From an uncultured Candidatus Binatia bacterium (GTDB taxonomy: Bacteria > Desulfobacterota > Binatia > UBA9968 > JAJDTQ01), in assembly GCA_958295985.1 (NCBI GenBank), contig OY282432.1:930001-994000 (forward strand): DNA of 64,000 nucleotides, written 5' to 3'. The notes below the pieces were generated by a model. That model made no database searches. It saw nothing but the letters and a program-made list of their open reading frames with translations, and was not told the origin of the DNA. The position numbers and the translations under genes were made by a program. Below are positions 10,143 to 18,769 of the stretch, piece by piece; the first letter of the stretch is position 1; every line of letters begins with the position of its first letter.

Positions 10143-11738
10143 CTACACCGGCATCAGGCCGTGCTTCTTGGCGGGGCGGGTCTCTTTCTTCCGGCGCAGC
10201 AGCGTCAGGGTCCGGGTGAGACGGGCGCGGGTGTCCGCGGGCCGGATGGCGGCTTGGGAGAACTGTTTGGACAGGGCCTCGAACGGACCGTTGAAGCGTT
10301 CGGCGAACTCGGCCATCTTCTCCCGGCGGGTGCGCTCGGGGTCGTCGGACGCGGCGATCTCACGCCGGTAGAGCACGTTCACGGCGCCGCCGCCGCCCAT
10401 CACCGCCAGCTCCACCCCCGGCCACAGCCAGAGCTGGTCGGCGCCCATCTCGCGCGTGCACATGGCCTGCTTGGCGCCGCCGTAGCCCTTGCGCAGCACG
10501 ATGGTGATCTTGGGCACGGTGGCCTCGGCGTAGGCGTAGAGCATCTTGGCGCCGTGCCGGATGATGCCCTTCTCCTCCTGCTGCCGGCCCGGGAAGAACC
10601 CGGGCACGTCCATCAGGGTAACGATGGGGATGTTGAAGGCGTCGCAGAAGCGGATGAAGCGCGCGGCCTTGTCCGAGGCGTCCACGTCCAGGCTGCCGGC
10701 CAGGAACATCGGCTGGTTGGCCACGAACCCCACGGGGTAGCCGTCGAGCCGCCCGAACCCCGTCACCAGGTTGCGCGCGAACCGGCTCTTGAGCTCCAGG
10801 AACTCGCCGCCGTCCACCACCGCCTTGATCACCTTGACGATGTCGTAGGCCTTGCGCTTGTCGTCGGGAACCAGCTTCTCGATGCCGTCGAGCCGCCGCT
10901 CCGGGTCGTCGCCGGTCTCCTTGCGCGGCAGTGGCGCGTTGCAGTTGGCCGGCAGGAAGCTCAGCAGCGCGCGGACCTGCGCCAGACAGGCCTCGTCGTC
11001 CGCGCTCACCAGGTCCGCCACCCCGGACACCTCCGAGTGGACCCGCACCCCGCCCAGCTCCTCCATGGTCACCTCTTCCCCCAGCACCTCCTTGATCACC
11101 GGCGGCCCGGTGATGAACATCTGGCTGGTGCCTCGGACCATGAGGATGAAGTCGGTCAGCGCCGGCGAGTACGAGGCCACGCCTATGCACGGCCCCATCA
11201 CCGCCGAGATCTGCGGGATGGCGCCGGACGCGATGCTGTTCTCGAAGAAGATCTCGCCGATGGCCGCGGTGACGCTCAGCCCCTCCTGGATGCGCGCCCC
11301 CACCGAGTCGTAGAGCCCGATGCACGGCATGCCCAGGGAGCGGGCGGTGCGGATGCCGTGGGCGATCTTCTCGGCGTGCGCGCTGCCCACCGCCCCCGCC
11401 AGCACCGTGCGGTCCTGGGCGAACAGGTATACCGGCCGCCCGTCGACCCGGGCGAAGCCGCACACCACCCCGTCGGTGGGACGGCGCCGCTCGGCCATGC
11501 CGAAATCCGTGCACTGGGTCTCGGCCAGCATGAACTCTTCGGTGAAGCTGTCCGGGTCCACGAGCCTGTGGATGCGTTCCCGGGCGGTGAGCTTGCCCTC
11601 GCCGTGCTGCTTGTCGATGGCCCGGGCGTCGCCTTCCAGCACCCGCGCCTCGAGCCCGGCAAGCTGCTGCTCCGATGACTGATTTTCCGGCGTGTCCGGT
11701 GTGGAGGCCTTTTCAGGGGTTGTCGGTTCGTCGGCCAT
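10143..11738 (-). CDS. Acyl-CoA carboxyltransferase subunit, methylmalonyl-CoA decarboxylase alpha type
   Basis: A biotin-dependent carboxyltransferase of 531 residues with two crotonase-like halves. It should move CO2 between an acyl-CoA and carboxybiotin. Family blocks include SYSPALTDFILMVRGTSQMF with GPPVIKE in the N-half, and GYGGAKQAMCTREMGAD with the adjacent ELAVMGGGGAVNVL in the C-half. It is the last gene of a minus-strand operon with a membrane beta subunit, a tiny gamma-like protein and a biotin carrier. That set matches Na+-translocating decarboxylases; with no biotin carboxylase present, decarboxylation is more likely than ATP-driven carboxylation. Methylmalonyl-CoA is the likeliest substrate but is not proven. 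Confidence 0.88.
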   Translation of the reverse strand: MADEPTTPEKASTPDTPENQSSEQQLAGLEARVLEGDARAIDKQHGEGKLTARERIHRLVDPDSFTEEFMLAETQCTDFGMAERRRPTDGVVCGFARVDGRPVYLFAQDRTVLAGAVGSAHAEKIAHGIRTARSLGMPCIGLYDSVGARIQEGLSVTAAIGEIFFENSIASGAIPQISAVMGPCIGVASYSPALTDFILMVRGTSQMFITGPPVIKEVLGEEVTMEELGGVRVHSEVSGVADLVSADDEACLAQVRALLSFLPANCNAPLPRKETGDDPERRLDGIEKLVPDDKRKAYDIVKVIKAVVDGGEFLELKSRFARNLVTGFGRLDGYPVGFVANQPMFLAGSLDVDASDKAARFIRFCDAFNIPIVTLMDVPGFFPGRQQEEKGIIRHGAKMLYAYAEATVPKITIVLRKGYGGAKQAMCTREMGADQLWLWPGVELAVMGGGGAVNVLYRREIAASDDPERTRREKMAEFAERFNGPFEALSKQFSQAAIRPADTRARLTRTLTLLRRKKETRPAKKHGLMPV

Positions 11739-11776
11739 TCACGTGCCCTTTGCCCAGGCGCCGATCAGCCCGTCCC

Positions 11777-12919
11777 TCAGATGATCCCCATGCCCCGCAG
11801 CACCGAGAGCATGATGGCGGCGGCGATGACCGAGCCGATCTGGCCGCCGGCGTTGGCGCTCATGGCATGCATCAGCAGGTGGTTCTTCCTGTTGTGGCGC
11901 TGCCCCTCGTTCTGCGCCACCCGCGCGGCCATGGGAAAGGCCGAGATGCCGGCGGCGCCGATGAGCGGGTTGACCCGGCCCCGTGTGAGCAGGCACATGA
12001 GCTTGCCGAACAACACCCCCATCACCGTATCCAGGCTGATGGCCACCAGCCCCAGGGACAGCACCATCAAGGTCTCCACCCGCAGGAACCGCTCCGCGGC
12101 CATGGTGCCGCCGATGGACAGGCCCAGCAACAGGGTCACGATGTTGGCGATCTCGTTTTCCGAGGCCAGCTTGAGCCGCTCCACCACGCCGCACTCCCGC
12201 AGCAGGTTGCCCAGCATCAGCATGCCGATCAACGGCGTCCCCAGGGGCGCGATGATCGACGCCACCACCGTCACGATGATGGGAAAGAGGATGCGCGTGG
12301 TCCTGGACACCGGCGCCTGCTGCACCATCCCCATGACGATCTGCTTCTCCCGGGCGGTGGTCAGGACCCGCATGATCGGTGGCTGGATCAGCGGCACCAG
12401 CGACATGTACGAATAGGCCGCCACCGACACCGCCCCCAGCAGATGCGGCGCGTAGCGCGAGCTGACGTAGATGGCGGTGGGCCCGTCGCAGGCGCCGATG
12501 ACGCCGATGGCGACGGCGTCCAGCTTGCTGAAGCCCAGGGCCAGGGCCAGCAGCAGCGTGAGGAAGATGCCGAACTGGCCGGCCGCCCCCAGCATGATGA
12601 TCTTGGGGTTGGAGAACAGCGGCCCGAAGTCGGTCATGGCGCCGATGCCGATGAAGATCAGCACCGGGAAGATCTCGGTCCGGATGCCGAAGTCGTAGAA
12701 GAACCGAAGCGTCCCCCCCTCGGCCATCAGTTCGGCCTGGGGGATGTTGACCAGGATGGCGCCGAACCCGATGGGCACCAGCAACAGCGGCTCGAACCCC
12801 TTCCCGATCCCCAGGTAGAGCAGCACCGCGGCGATGGCCATCATGACCACCTGGCCGAACCCCAGGTGCGAAAGGCCGTCGAGCAGCCCCAGGGCTCCGG
12901 AAAGGATCGCGGATTCCAT
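11777..12919 (-). CDS. Na+-translocating decarboxylase beta subunit (OadB/MmdB/GcdB family)
   Basis: An integral membrane protein of 380 residues with about nine to eleven hydrophobic segments. In this family it decarboxylates carboxybiotin and exports Na+. The conserved block GVIGACDGPTAIYVSSRYAPHL (near residues 145-166) carries the acidic residue linked to Na+ transport, and the glycine-rich TDFGPLFSNPKIIMLGAAGQFGIF block lies near 100. It sits 38 bases upstream of the carboxyltransferase gene and 39 bases after the gamma-like gene, all on the minus strand. This gene identifies the operon as an ion pump rather than a plain carboxylase. Confidence 0.92.
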   Translation of the reverse strand: MESAILSGALGLLDGLSHLGFGQVVMMAIAAVLLYLGIGKGFEPLLLVPIGFGAILVNIPQAELMAEGGTLRFFYDFGIRTEIFPVLIFIGIGAMTDFGPLFSNPKIIMLGAAGQFGIFLTLLLALALGFSKLDAVAIGVIGACDGPTAIYVSSRYAPHLLGAVSVAAYSYMSLVPLIQPPIMRVLTTAREKQIVMGMVQQAPVSRTTRILFPIIVTVVASIIAPLGTPLIGMLMLGNLLRECGVVERLKLASENEIANIVTLLLGLSIGGTMAAERFLRVETLMVLSLGLVAISLDTVMGVLFGKLMCLLTRGRVNPLIGAAGISAFPMAARVAQNEGQRHNRKNHLLMHAMSANAGGQIGSVIAAAIMLSVLRGMGII

Positions 12920-12958
12920 GTGTTTCGGGTCTGTCCTTCCAGGCTGAGCGGAGTGTCT

Positions 12959-13075
12959 TCAGGCGGGAAAGATTTTCCTGATCAGAAGGATCAGGAGACT
13001 CAGCAGCCACAGCACCAGCAGCGTGCCGACGCTGCCCACCAGCGCTACCGTGAGGCCGAATTCCCAGGTACCCAT
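12959..13075 (-). CDS. Tiny membrane protein, OadG-like gamma subunit of the decarboxylase
   Basis: A 38-residue protein, essentially one hydrophobic helix (about residues 8-33) ending in RKIFPA. Na+-pump decarboxylases have a small single-span gamma subunit that anchors the complex, and this gene lies exactly where that subunit is expected, between the biotin carrier and the beta subunit. It is shorter than typical gamma subunits (about 80-100 residues) and lacks their soluble tail. The ATG at 13075 was chosen because the frame upstream has no membrane-protein character and overlaps the biotin-carrier gene. The function is inferred from topology and position. Confidence 0.7.
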   Translation of the reverse strand: MGTWEFGLTVALVGSVGTLLVLWLLSLLILLIRKIFPA

Positions 13076-13115
13076 GCCAACCGTGCCGGGTGAAAGCCGT
13101 CCGCAGCCCGCGAGG

Positions 13116-13331
13116 CTACTCGATCTCGGCGAGCTCCTCCCCCGCCTCCACCGACTGGCCGACCTCGACCCTGACCGTCTTGACCGTCCCGCCACTGGGC
13201 GCCACCACGGGGATCTCCATCTTCATGGCCTCCATCACGATGACCACGTCGTCCTCTTCCACGGCTTGACCGGGATTCGCCTCGATCCTCAAAATCTTTC
13301 CAACCATGGGGGCTGTGACGGAGGTTGCCAA
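13116..13331 (-). CDS. Biotin carrier protein of the decarboxylase
   Basis: A small biotinyl domain of about 71 residues with the biotinylation motif EAMKMEI; the lysine carries biotin. It shuttles CO2 between the carboxyltransferase and the beta subunit. It is an isolated lipoyl/biotinyl domain without the long Pro/Ala linker of larger carriers. The preferred start is the TTG at 13331, because AAGGAG lies eight bases before it; an in-frame GTG at 13349 would add six residues and overlaps that ribosome site. It is the first gene of the four-gene operon, behind the promoter at 13397-13425. Confidence 0.88.
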   Translation of the reverse strand: MATSVTAPMVGKILRIEANPGQAVEEDDVVIVMEAMKMEIPVVAPSGGTVKTVRVEVGQSVEAGEELAEIE

Positions 13332-13396
13332 TGGATGCTCTCCTTGCACTTGAAATTCGTTGAGAAACGCCGATTTCGTACGATCCGGGTTTGTCC

Positions 13397-13425
13397 TTTA
13401 TCAGGCTTTTCCCGGGACAAGTCAA
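13397..13425 (-). promoter_or_regulatory. Promoter of the decarboxylase operon
   Basis: Minus strand: -35 TTGACT (13420-13425), a 17-base spacer, and -10 GATAAA (13397-13402). It lies about 65 bases upstream of the biotin-carrier start. Five of six and four of six positions match consensus. Confidence 0.55.
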
Positions 13426-13498
13426 ATGAGAGGCCCGCACACGCACGCCCTTGACCGCACCGCGCCGGTTCAGGGGCGGGAGGGCCTAAAGAAACGGA

Positions 13499-13527
13499 TT
13501 GACCGGCCGATTCTCCATTCATATAAT
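13499..13527 (+). promoter_or_regulatory. Strong sigma70-like promoter for the coiled-coil gene
   Basis: Plus strand: -35 TTGACC (13499-13504), a 17-base spacer, and a perfect -10 TATAAT (13522-13527). Transcription should begin near 13534, just before the ribosome site AAGGG (13540) and the ATG at 13552. It is one of the best promoter matches in the window. Confidence 0.7.
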
Positions 13528-13551
13528 CATTGGCGTATGAAGGGTCGTCCC

Positions 13552-14019
13552 ATGGAGAGGTTGAAGGAATATGCCGGCGTGATCACCGCGGCGGTTACGA
13601 TGCTTGCCGCACTGGGCGCATTGGGCTTGTGGGCCATCAACGCCCAGGTCATGCCCGAGGTCAACCGGGTGGACGGGCGGATCGACGGTTACGAGTCCCT
13701 GTACAAGGGAATCGATGTACGTCTTGACCGCATGGATGCCCGTCTTGACCGGATAGACCTCAAGCTTGCTCACATCGACGAGCGGTTCGCCCGGATAGAT
13801 GAACGGCTTGCCCATATAGACCAGCGGTTCGTTCAGATAGATGAACGGTTCGTCCAGATCGACGAGCGATTTGTCCACATGAATGAGCGGGTTGACCGCA
13901 TGGATGCCCGCATCAGCCAAAGGTTCGATGCCCTGGCCAACAGGCTCGACGCCTTGGCCGGCAACGTGAGCGCCATTCTGTCAAGGCTTCCGGCGCCTGC
14001 AAATCAGCAGGACGGCTGA
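13552..14019 (+). CDS. Membrane-anchored coiled-coil protein with heptad repeats
   Basis: A protein of 155 residues with no assigned family. One hydrophobic segment (about residues 10-28) is followed by a long helix made of seven-residue repeats of the form xxxIDER or xxxMDAR (about residues 44-125). This gives a strict heptad coiled coil, and the DNA shows matching imperfect 21-base repeats. The short tail is rich in Pro and Gln. The ATG at 13552 has AAGGG seven bases upstream; the alternative ATG at 13537 would be almost leaderless given the promoter ending at 13527. The likely topology is an inner-membrane anchor with an oligomerising rod. The function is unknown. Confidence 0.75.
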   Translation: MERLKEYAGVITAAVTMLAALGALGLWAINAQVMPEVNRVDGRIDGYESLYKGIDVRLDRMDARLDRIDLKLAHIDERFARIDERLAHIDQRFVQIDERFVQIDERFVHMNERVDRMDARISQRFDALANRLDALAGNVSAILSRLPAPANQQDG

Positions 14020-14044
14020 ACTCGGGCGGGGTCCGAAAGCATCC

Positions 14045-14473
14045 CTACGCGTCCCAGGGGTCGTAGCTGCCGAAGTTCCAGAGGTTGCCTTCCGGATCGC
14101 GGCAGGAATACAGCCGGCCGCCGTAGTGCTGATCCTCGGGGGCCATGACCACCTCGGCGCCCGCGGCAACGGCCCTGGCGTGGTGCGCGTCCACGTCGGA
14201 TACGATCACGTAAAGGCTCTGCGACACCGTCCCGCCGGGCTCGGCCAGGGGCTGCTGAAGCTGCCCGAACGCGTCGTCACGGGCCGAGCCCAGCATCATC
14301 ATGCCGTTGCCGAACACGAGCTGGGCATGGTCGATGCCGCCGCCCTCGCCGGGCACCACCAGATGCCGCTCGAAGCCGAACGCCTCGCACAGCCAATCGA
14401 TGGCCGCGGCCGCGTCCCGGTAGCGGATCCCCGGAATCATAGTCGCCCCCGTGCCCTTCGCCGGACTGCCCAT
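14045..14473 (-). CDS. VOC (glyoxalase/bleomycin resistance-like) family protein
   Basis: A small protein of 142 residues with the paired beta-alpha-beta pattern of the vicinal oxygen chelate fold. It starts IRYRDAAAAIDWLCEAFGFE, continues with HAQLVFGNGMMMLGS, and ends with the second-half metal-ligand block YSCRDPEGNLWNFGSYDP. This is the YnfA/PhnB-like group, often active on small toxic or antibiotic molecules, but the substrate cannot be read from sequence. A GGGGAGG ribosome site precedes the ATG at 14473. It is convergent with the coiled-coil gene and lies downstream of the membrane protein at 14.6 kb. Confidence 0.85.
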   Translation of the reverse strand: MGSPAKGTGATMIPGIRYRDAAAAIDWLCEAFGFERHLVVPGEGGGIDHAQLVFGNGMMMLGSARDDAFGQLQQPLAEPGGTVSQSLYVIVSDVDAHHARAVAAGAEVVMAPEDQHYGGRLYSCRDPEGNLWNFGSYDPWDA

Positions 14474-14610
14474 GCCGGGTCCTCCCCTTTCGGTTGGTCG
14501 AGCCGTGTGGCGGACGGACCGCCATTCGCGCAGTCTTCCATATTCGGCGGGTTGCGCCAAGCCGGGGCGGCAGCGGCCTCGCAACCCCGAAGAAGCGGGG
14601 GAAGCTCCCC

Positions 14611-15936
14611 TTACCCCAGCAGCGCGTTCACACCCGCGAGCACCAGGATGGCGGCGGCGGCGAACATGGCGGCGAACCGGAGGTTGGGCCCGAGGATGAC
14701 CTTTTCCGGGGGGACGCGGAACATGGTGGTGGCGGTGGCCACCATGATGGCGGAGAGGCCGATCATGGACGAGCAGGACCAGCTCACCAGGGCGCTCTGG
14801 ATGAGCACGACGTCCGCAACCCGCCCCGGCAGCTCCGAGAAGACCGTCAGCAGGAAGGTCACCGACACGATCTGGTGCACGCCGGCCAGGGCGCCGAGAC
14901 TCACGGTCCCGATGATGATGGCGATGACGGCCACAGCGGGCAGGTCGAGGCCGCCGATCCAGCCCGTGATCCCGGTTTGCGCGAAAACGTGCCGGACCAC
15001 TCCGCCCAGCGCCAGCGAGACGGTAAGGATGGTGATCTCGTTGCCGATGTAGGCGGCGCCGCGGTAGGTGTTGGCCAGGGTCGTCCGCAGCGCCCGCCGG
15101 CCCTTGGGCAAGAGCGTGAGCAGGCACAGGGCCGGGACGCTCACGATCAGGGCTTCCAGGGACGACAGCACGGTGATGCCGGACAGCACCGCCACCAGCA
15201 GGACGCAGACCGCCACCGGCGGCACGATAGGCTGGAGGCTTCGGAGCGCCCGCCACAGAAGCGTGATGCCCGGTTCCTTCGAGTAGAGCACGTGGGACGC
15301 CGTCAGGGCGCAGACGGCCATGGACATGCCCAGCGCCATGATTTGCCACAAGGGCACCCCGGGCACGTACTGCGAGGACAGGGCCATTGCGATCCAGAAC
15401 GGCGACCACAAGCCCGCGAGGCCGCCGCCGCGATGGCAGGCGCGCATGGCCGCGAGGTGTTCCTCCTCGACCTTGCTCGCGCCCACGATGGGAGCGGTGA
15501 TGGCGTAGGCGCCCGGTCCCAGCACCACCGCCAGCAGGTGGGTGCCCACCAGGAGGCCGCCCAGCCGGTGGTCGGGTTCGAGCCGCTCGAACAGCTCCCG
15601 CGCGTTGGCGATCTGCCGGAGCTGGTCCGCGGTGGCGCGCAACAGCACGATGGTGCCGAAGAAGCCGGCGAACAGGGGCGCCGCCTTGAAGCCCACGAGC
15701 ACCGCGGCAGGCCCGCCGTAGACGAGGATGAGCAGGGTAGCCAGGGCGGCGAGCCCGCTGCACAGGATGACCGTCGGCCGGCGCAGCAGGACGAACACCC
15801 GCAGGACGTATGCTACCGCGACCACCGCGCCCGCGTGGTCCGCGGCCGCGCCCGGCCATGCCATCCTGACCACCTGGACCGCCCACAGCAGTATCAGGAG
15901 GGTCTCCGGGCGCACGAGTTGTTTTACGATGGGCAT
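14611..15936 (-). CDS. Polytopic membrane protein, probable ion/anion transporter
   Basis: A protein of 441 residues with about 11 to 13 hydrophobic segments over its whole length. Features include a repeated arrangement of helix-breaking segments (LGPGAYAITAPIVGASKVEEE in the N-half and GALAGVHQIVSVTFLLTVFSEL in the C-half), reminiscent of transporters with inverted repeats such as the ArsB/DASS superfamily. This is a resemblance in pattern, not a firm family call. It is divergent from the molybdenum hydroxylase gene with only 40 bases between starts, so their promoters must overlap. The substrate is unknown. Confidence 0.6.
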   Translation of the reverse strand: MPIVKQLVRPETLLILLWAVQVVRMAWPGAAADHAGAVVAVAYVLRVFVLLRRPTVILCSGLAALATLLILVYGGPAAVLVGFKAAPLFAGFFGTIVLLRATADQLRQIANARELFERLEPDHRLGGLLVGTHLLAVVLGPGAYAITAPIVGASKVEEEHLAAMRACHRGGGLAGLWSPFWIAMALSSQYVPGVPLWQIMALGMSMAVCALTASHVLYSKEPGITLLWRALRSLQPIVPPVAVCVLLVAVLSGITVLSSLEALIVSVPALCLLTLLPKGRRALRTTLANTYRGAAYIGNEITILTVSLALGGVVRHVFAQTGITGWIGGLDLPAVAVIAIIIGTVSLGALAGVHQIVSVTFLLTVFSELPGRVADVVLIQSALVSWSCSSMIGLSAIMVATATTMFRVPPEKVILGPNLRFAAMFAAAAILVLAGVNALLG

Positions 15937-15976
15937 GTTTTCGGGTAGGTTTCGAGGTCAACCCTTGGAGCAGGAC

Positions 15977-18289
15977 ATGACGCAGACCTACATCGGGGCG
16001 CCGATCCGGCGCCGTGAAGACGTTCGGTTCCTGACCGGCAAGGCCACCTTCATTGATGACGTGAAGCTGCCCGGGATGCTGTATGCGGCCGTCCTGCGGA
16101 GCCCTCACGCGCACGCCCGCATCAAGGCGGTGGAGGTGTCGGAGGCGCTGAAGCTCACGGGGGTCGTCAGCGTGCTCACCTTTGCCGATTTGCCCGCGGG
16201 CGTCAAGCCGGTGCCGCTGCGCATGTACGCACTGGACGGACTGGATCGCTTCCTCCAGTACCCGCTGGCCCGGGGCAAGGTCGCCTACGTGGGCGACCCG
16301 GTGGCGTTGGTGGCGGCGGTGGACCGTTACGTGGCGGAGGACGGCGCCGACGCCGTCCGCGTGGAGTACGAGCCGCTGGAGGTCGTGGCCGACGTCGAGA
16401 CGGCGCTGCGCGGCGAGGTGATCGTCCACGAGGAGCAGGGCACCAACGTGGCCGGCGGCCACGACATCAAGCTGGGCGACGTGGACGGGGCGTTCCGGGA
16501 GGCCGAGTACACCCGCAAGGAAGTCCTGCGGGTGCACCGCCATACCGGCAACCCCATGGAGACCCGCGGCCTGTTGGCGTCCTACGATGCCGGCCGCAAC
16601 GAGGTGACGGTCTGGGGCCCCACCAAGGTGCCGCATTTCAATCGCGCGGTGCTGTCGTCGCTGCTGGAGCTGCCGGAGCACCGGATCCACTTCGTCGAGC
16701 CCGACGTGGGCGGCGGGTTCGGCATCCGCGGCGAGTTCTATCCAGAGGACTTCCTGATTCCCTACGCCGCCATGAAGCTCGGGCGGCCGGTGAAGTGGAT
16801 CGAGGACCGGCGCGAGCACCTCATGGCGGCCAATCACTCGCGGGAGGTGCGCTGCGAGCTCGAGATCGCCGCCCGCCGGGACGGCACGCTGCTGGGCATG
16901 CGCGCGCGCATCCACGGCGACATGGGCGCGCACATCCGCACCCACGGCGGCCTGGTGCCGGCGTCCACCGCGGCGGTGCTGCCGGGGCCGTACCGGATCC
17001 CGGCGTACGAGGCCCACGTGCGCTGCGTCATGACCAACAAGATGGGGGTGGGCACCTACCGCGCGCCGGGACGCTACGAGTCCTGCTATTTCCGCGAGCG
17101 CATGCTCGACATGGTGGCCGCGGACCTGGGCCTGGACCCCATCGACCTGCGCCGCAAGAACCTCATCCAGCCCGAGGAGATCCCCTACGAGCTGGGACCC
17201 ACCCGCCCGGGCATCGCCTCCACCGTGTTCGACAGCGGCGACTACCCCCGGGCGCTGGAGCACGCCCTGGATCGCTTCGGCTACGACGAGCTGAAGCCGC
17301 TCCAGGGGAAGCTGCAGGACGGGCGTTACCACGGCATCGGCATCGGCTGGTTCGTGAAGAACACCGGCCTCGGGCCGTCCGAGGGCGCGCGCATCGCCAT
17401 TACCGGCCCCGAGAGCGTGGCCGTCTACCTGGGCATTGCCACCCTGGGGCAGGGGCACGAGACCGTGATGGCGCAGATCTGCGCCGATGCTCTGGGCGTG
17501 CCCATGGAGTGGATCACCGTGTTCCACGGCAACACCGACCTGATGCCCTACGGCGGCGGCACCTACTCCAGCCGCGGCACGGTGATGGCGGGAAACGCCG
17601 TGCATCTCACCGCGGCGGAACTCAAGACCCGGCTCCTGCGAGTTGCCTCACGGCGGCTGGAGACCGAGCCCGGAGGACTGGAGTTCCGCTCCGGTCGGGT
17701 CCATGCCGCGGGAACGGACCGCGTCTTGCTGGGGCTGGGAGAGCTGCTGGAGATGACCCGGCCCGGCAAGGTATCCGGCGGCGACGCCCCGGGCCTCGAG
17801 GCCACCGAATACTTCCACACGGATCGGCTGACCTACACCTATGGCGGCCACCTGGTGCACGTGACCGTGGATCCGGAGACGGGCCTGGTGGACATCCTGC
17901 GCTACCTCGTGCTGGAGGACGTGGGCCGCGCCGTGAACCCGCTGCTGGTGCACGGCCAAGCCCTGGGCGCCGCCGCCCAGGGCATTGGCGGCACCCTGCT
18001 GGAGGAGCTCGTCTACAATGAGGACGGCCAGCTCCTGACCACCACGCTGCTGGACTATCCGCTGCCTTCGAGCATGGAGATCCCGCGGGTGGAGAGCATC
18101 ATCACCGAGTACTCGCCGTCGCCGCTGAACCCCCTGGGCGTCAAGGGCGCGGGCGAAGGCGGTATCGTCGCCTGCGGCGCGGCCCTGGCCAACGCCGTGT
18201 CCCACGCCCTGTCCTCCCTGGACATCCAGATCAGGGACCTGCCCCTGACGCCCGACCGGATACGCACGCTGATCCGGGAGGCAAGCTGA
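15977..18289 (+). CDS. Xanthine dehydrogenase family molybdopterin-binding (large) subunit, orphan
   Basis: A CoxL/XdhB-like molybdenum hydroxylase large subunit of 770 residues. It opens with the family start GAPIRRREDVRFLTGKATFIDD. Cofactor-contacting blocks are GGGFGIRGEFYPED, TYRAPGRYES, TLGQGHETVMAQ, GTYSSRGT and GVKGAGEGG; the last carries the catalytic glutamate. The TYRAPGR loop lacks the cysteine of true CO dehydrogenase (AYxCSFR), so CO oxidation is unlikely. The ATG at 15977 follows GGAGCAGGAC; the upstream open frame is a shadow of the membrane gene on the other strand. No FAD or 2Fe-2S subunit gene is next to it, so electron partners must be encoded elsewhere. Confidence 0.9.
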   Translation: MTQTYIGAPIRRREDVRFLTGKATFIDDVKLPGMLYAAVLRSPHAHARIKAVEVSEALKLTGVVSVLTFADLPAGVKPVPLRMYALDGLDRFLQYPLARGKVAYVGDPVALVAAVDRYVAEDGADAVRVEYEPLEVVADVETALRGEVIVHEEQGTNVAGGHDIKLGDVDGAFREAEYTRKEVLRVHRHTGNPMETRGLLASYDAGRNEVTVWGPTKVPHFNRAVLSSLLELPEHRIHFVEPDVGGGFGIRGEFYPEDFLIPYAAMKLGRPVKWIEDRREHLMAANHSREVRCELEIAARRDGTLLGMRARIHGDMGAHIRTHGGLVPASTAAVLPGPYRIPAYEAHVRCVMTNKMGVGTYRAPGRYESCYFRERMLDMVAADLGLDPIDLRRKNLIQPEEIPYELGPTRPGIASTVFDSGDYPRALEHALDRFGYDELKPLQGKLQDGRYHGIGIGWFVKNTGLGPSEGARIAITGPESVAVYLGIATLGQGHETVMAQICADALGVPMEWITVFHGNTDLMPYGGGTYSSRGTVMAGNAVHLTAAELKTRLLRVASRRLETEPGGLEFRSGRVHAAGTDRVLLGLGELLEMTRPGKVSGGDAPGLEATEYFHTDRLTYTYGGHLVHVTVDPETGLVDILRYLVLEDVGRAVNPLLVHGQALGAAAQGIGGTLLEELVYNEDGQLLTTTLLDYPLPSSMEIPRVESIITEYSPSPLNPLGVKGAGEGGIVACGAALANAVSHALSSLDIQIRDLPLTPDRIRTLIREAS

Positions 18290-18769
18290 GAACGGTCGCG
18301 AGGACCGTGCTCACCTTGCTGCGGTCACCGCTCTCATGCGCGCCGCTCCAAACTGGACGGTCTTCATGCGGAGTCTCAACCGCGCCTTCCCTGCGGGTCA
18401 ACACGACAGCGGAGGTTCCCTTTGACGCTCCTTGACAACCGCAACCGTCCTATCTTAAGGTCCTACCTGAACGCATCAGCCGAAGGTCCGTATGTCGGGC
18501 CTTCCGTCGAATACAAGAGCCTGTCATTGGCAAGGGGTAGCTCCCCGAGCCTGGGTGAATAAGCGGAAACATCACTACCTTCGGTACGATGCGTTCAATG
18601 GCCCGGCAATCCCGCCTGGCCATGGTTCACACATAGGAGGTGTTCATTTTCGTCTCGCTCTCGTGACGTATGCTTTGCTGTTCCTTGTGGCGTGTAGCGG
18701 CGGCAACGGCGGTCCGGCCGGGGCCTTCGGTGCCAAGCGATAGTCAAGACCTTAAACTAGGAAATTCCG
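18290..18769. other. 480-base stretch without a supported gene
   Basis: No convincing gene is visible. A textbook AGGAGG (18636-18641) is followed by a GTG that opens only an eight-codon frame. A separate frame, 18663-18743 (GTG start), would encode a 26-residue peptide with a lipobox-like LVAC and a Gly-rich tail; it could be a lipoprotein relic. A TTGACA at 18432 with TAAGGT 18 bases later could be a promoter. Base composition is less GC-rich than in the flanks. Confidence 0.5.

Noticed and set aside
14494-15948. 484-residue plus-strand frame opposite the membrane transporter
   Set aside because: The composition is low-complexity His/Gln/Arg/Gly, as in antisense shadows. The minus-strand gene has coherent membrane segments and a proper start.
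15977-18289. Aerobic carbon monoxide dehydrogenase large subunit (form I CoxL)
   Set aside because: The active-site loop reads TYRAPGR and lacks the AYxCSFR cysteine; the CoxM and CoxS partners are absent.
18492-18743. 83-residue frame ending in a lipobox-like segment
   Set aside because: Its N-terminal part has no signal-peptide character and no ribosome site; at most the last 26 codons could be a lipoprotein relic.
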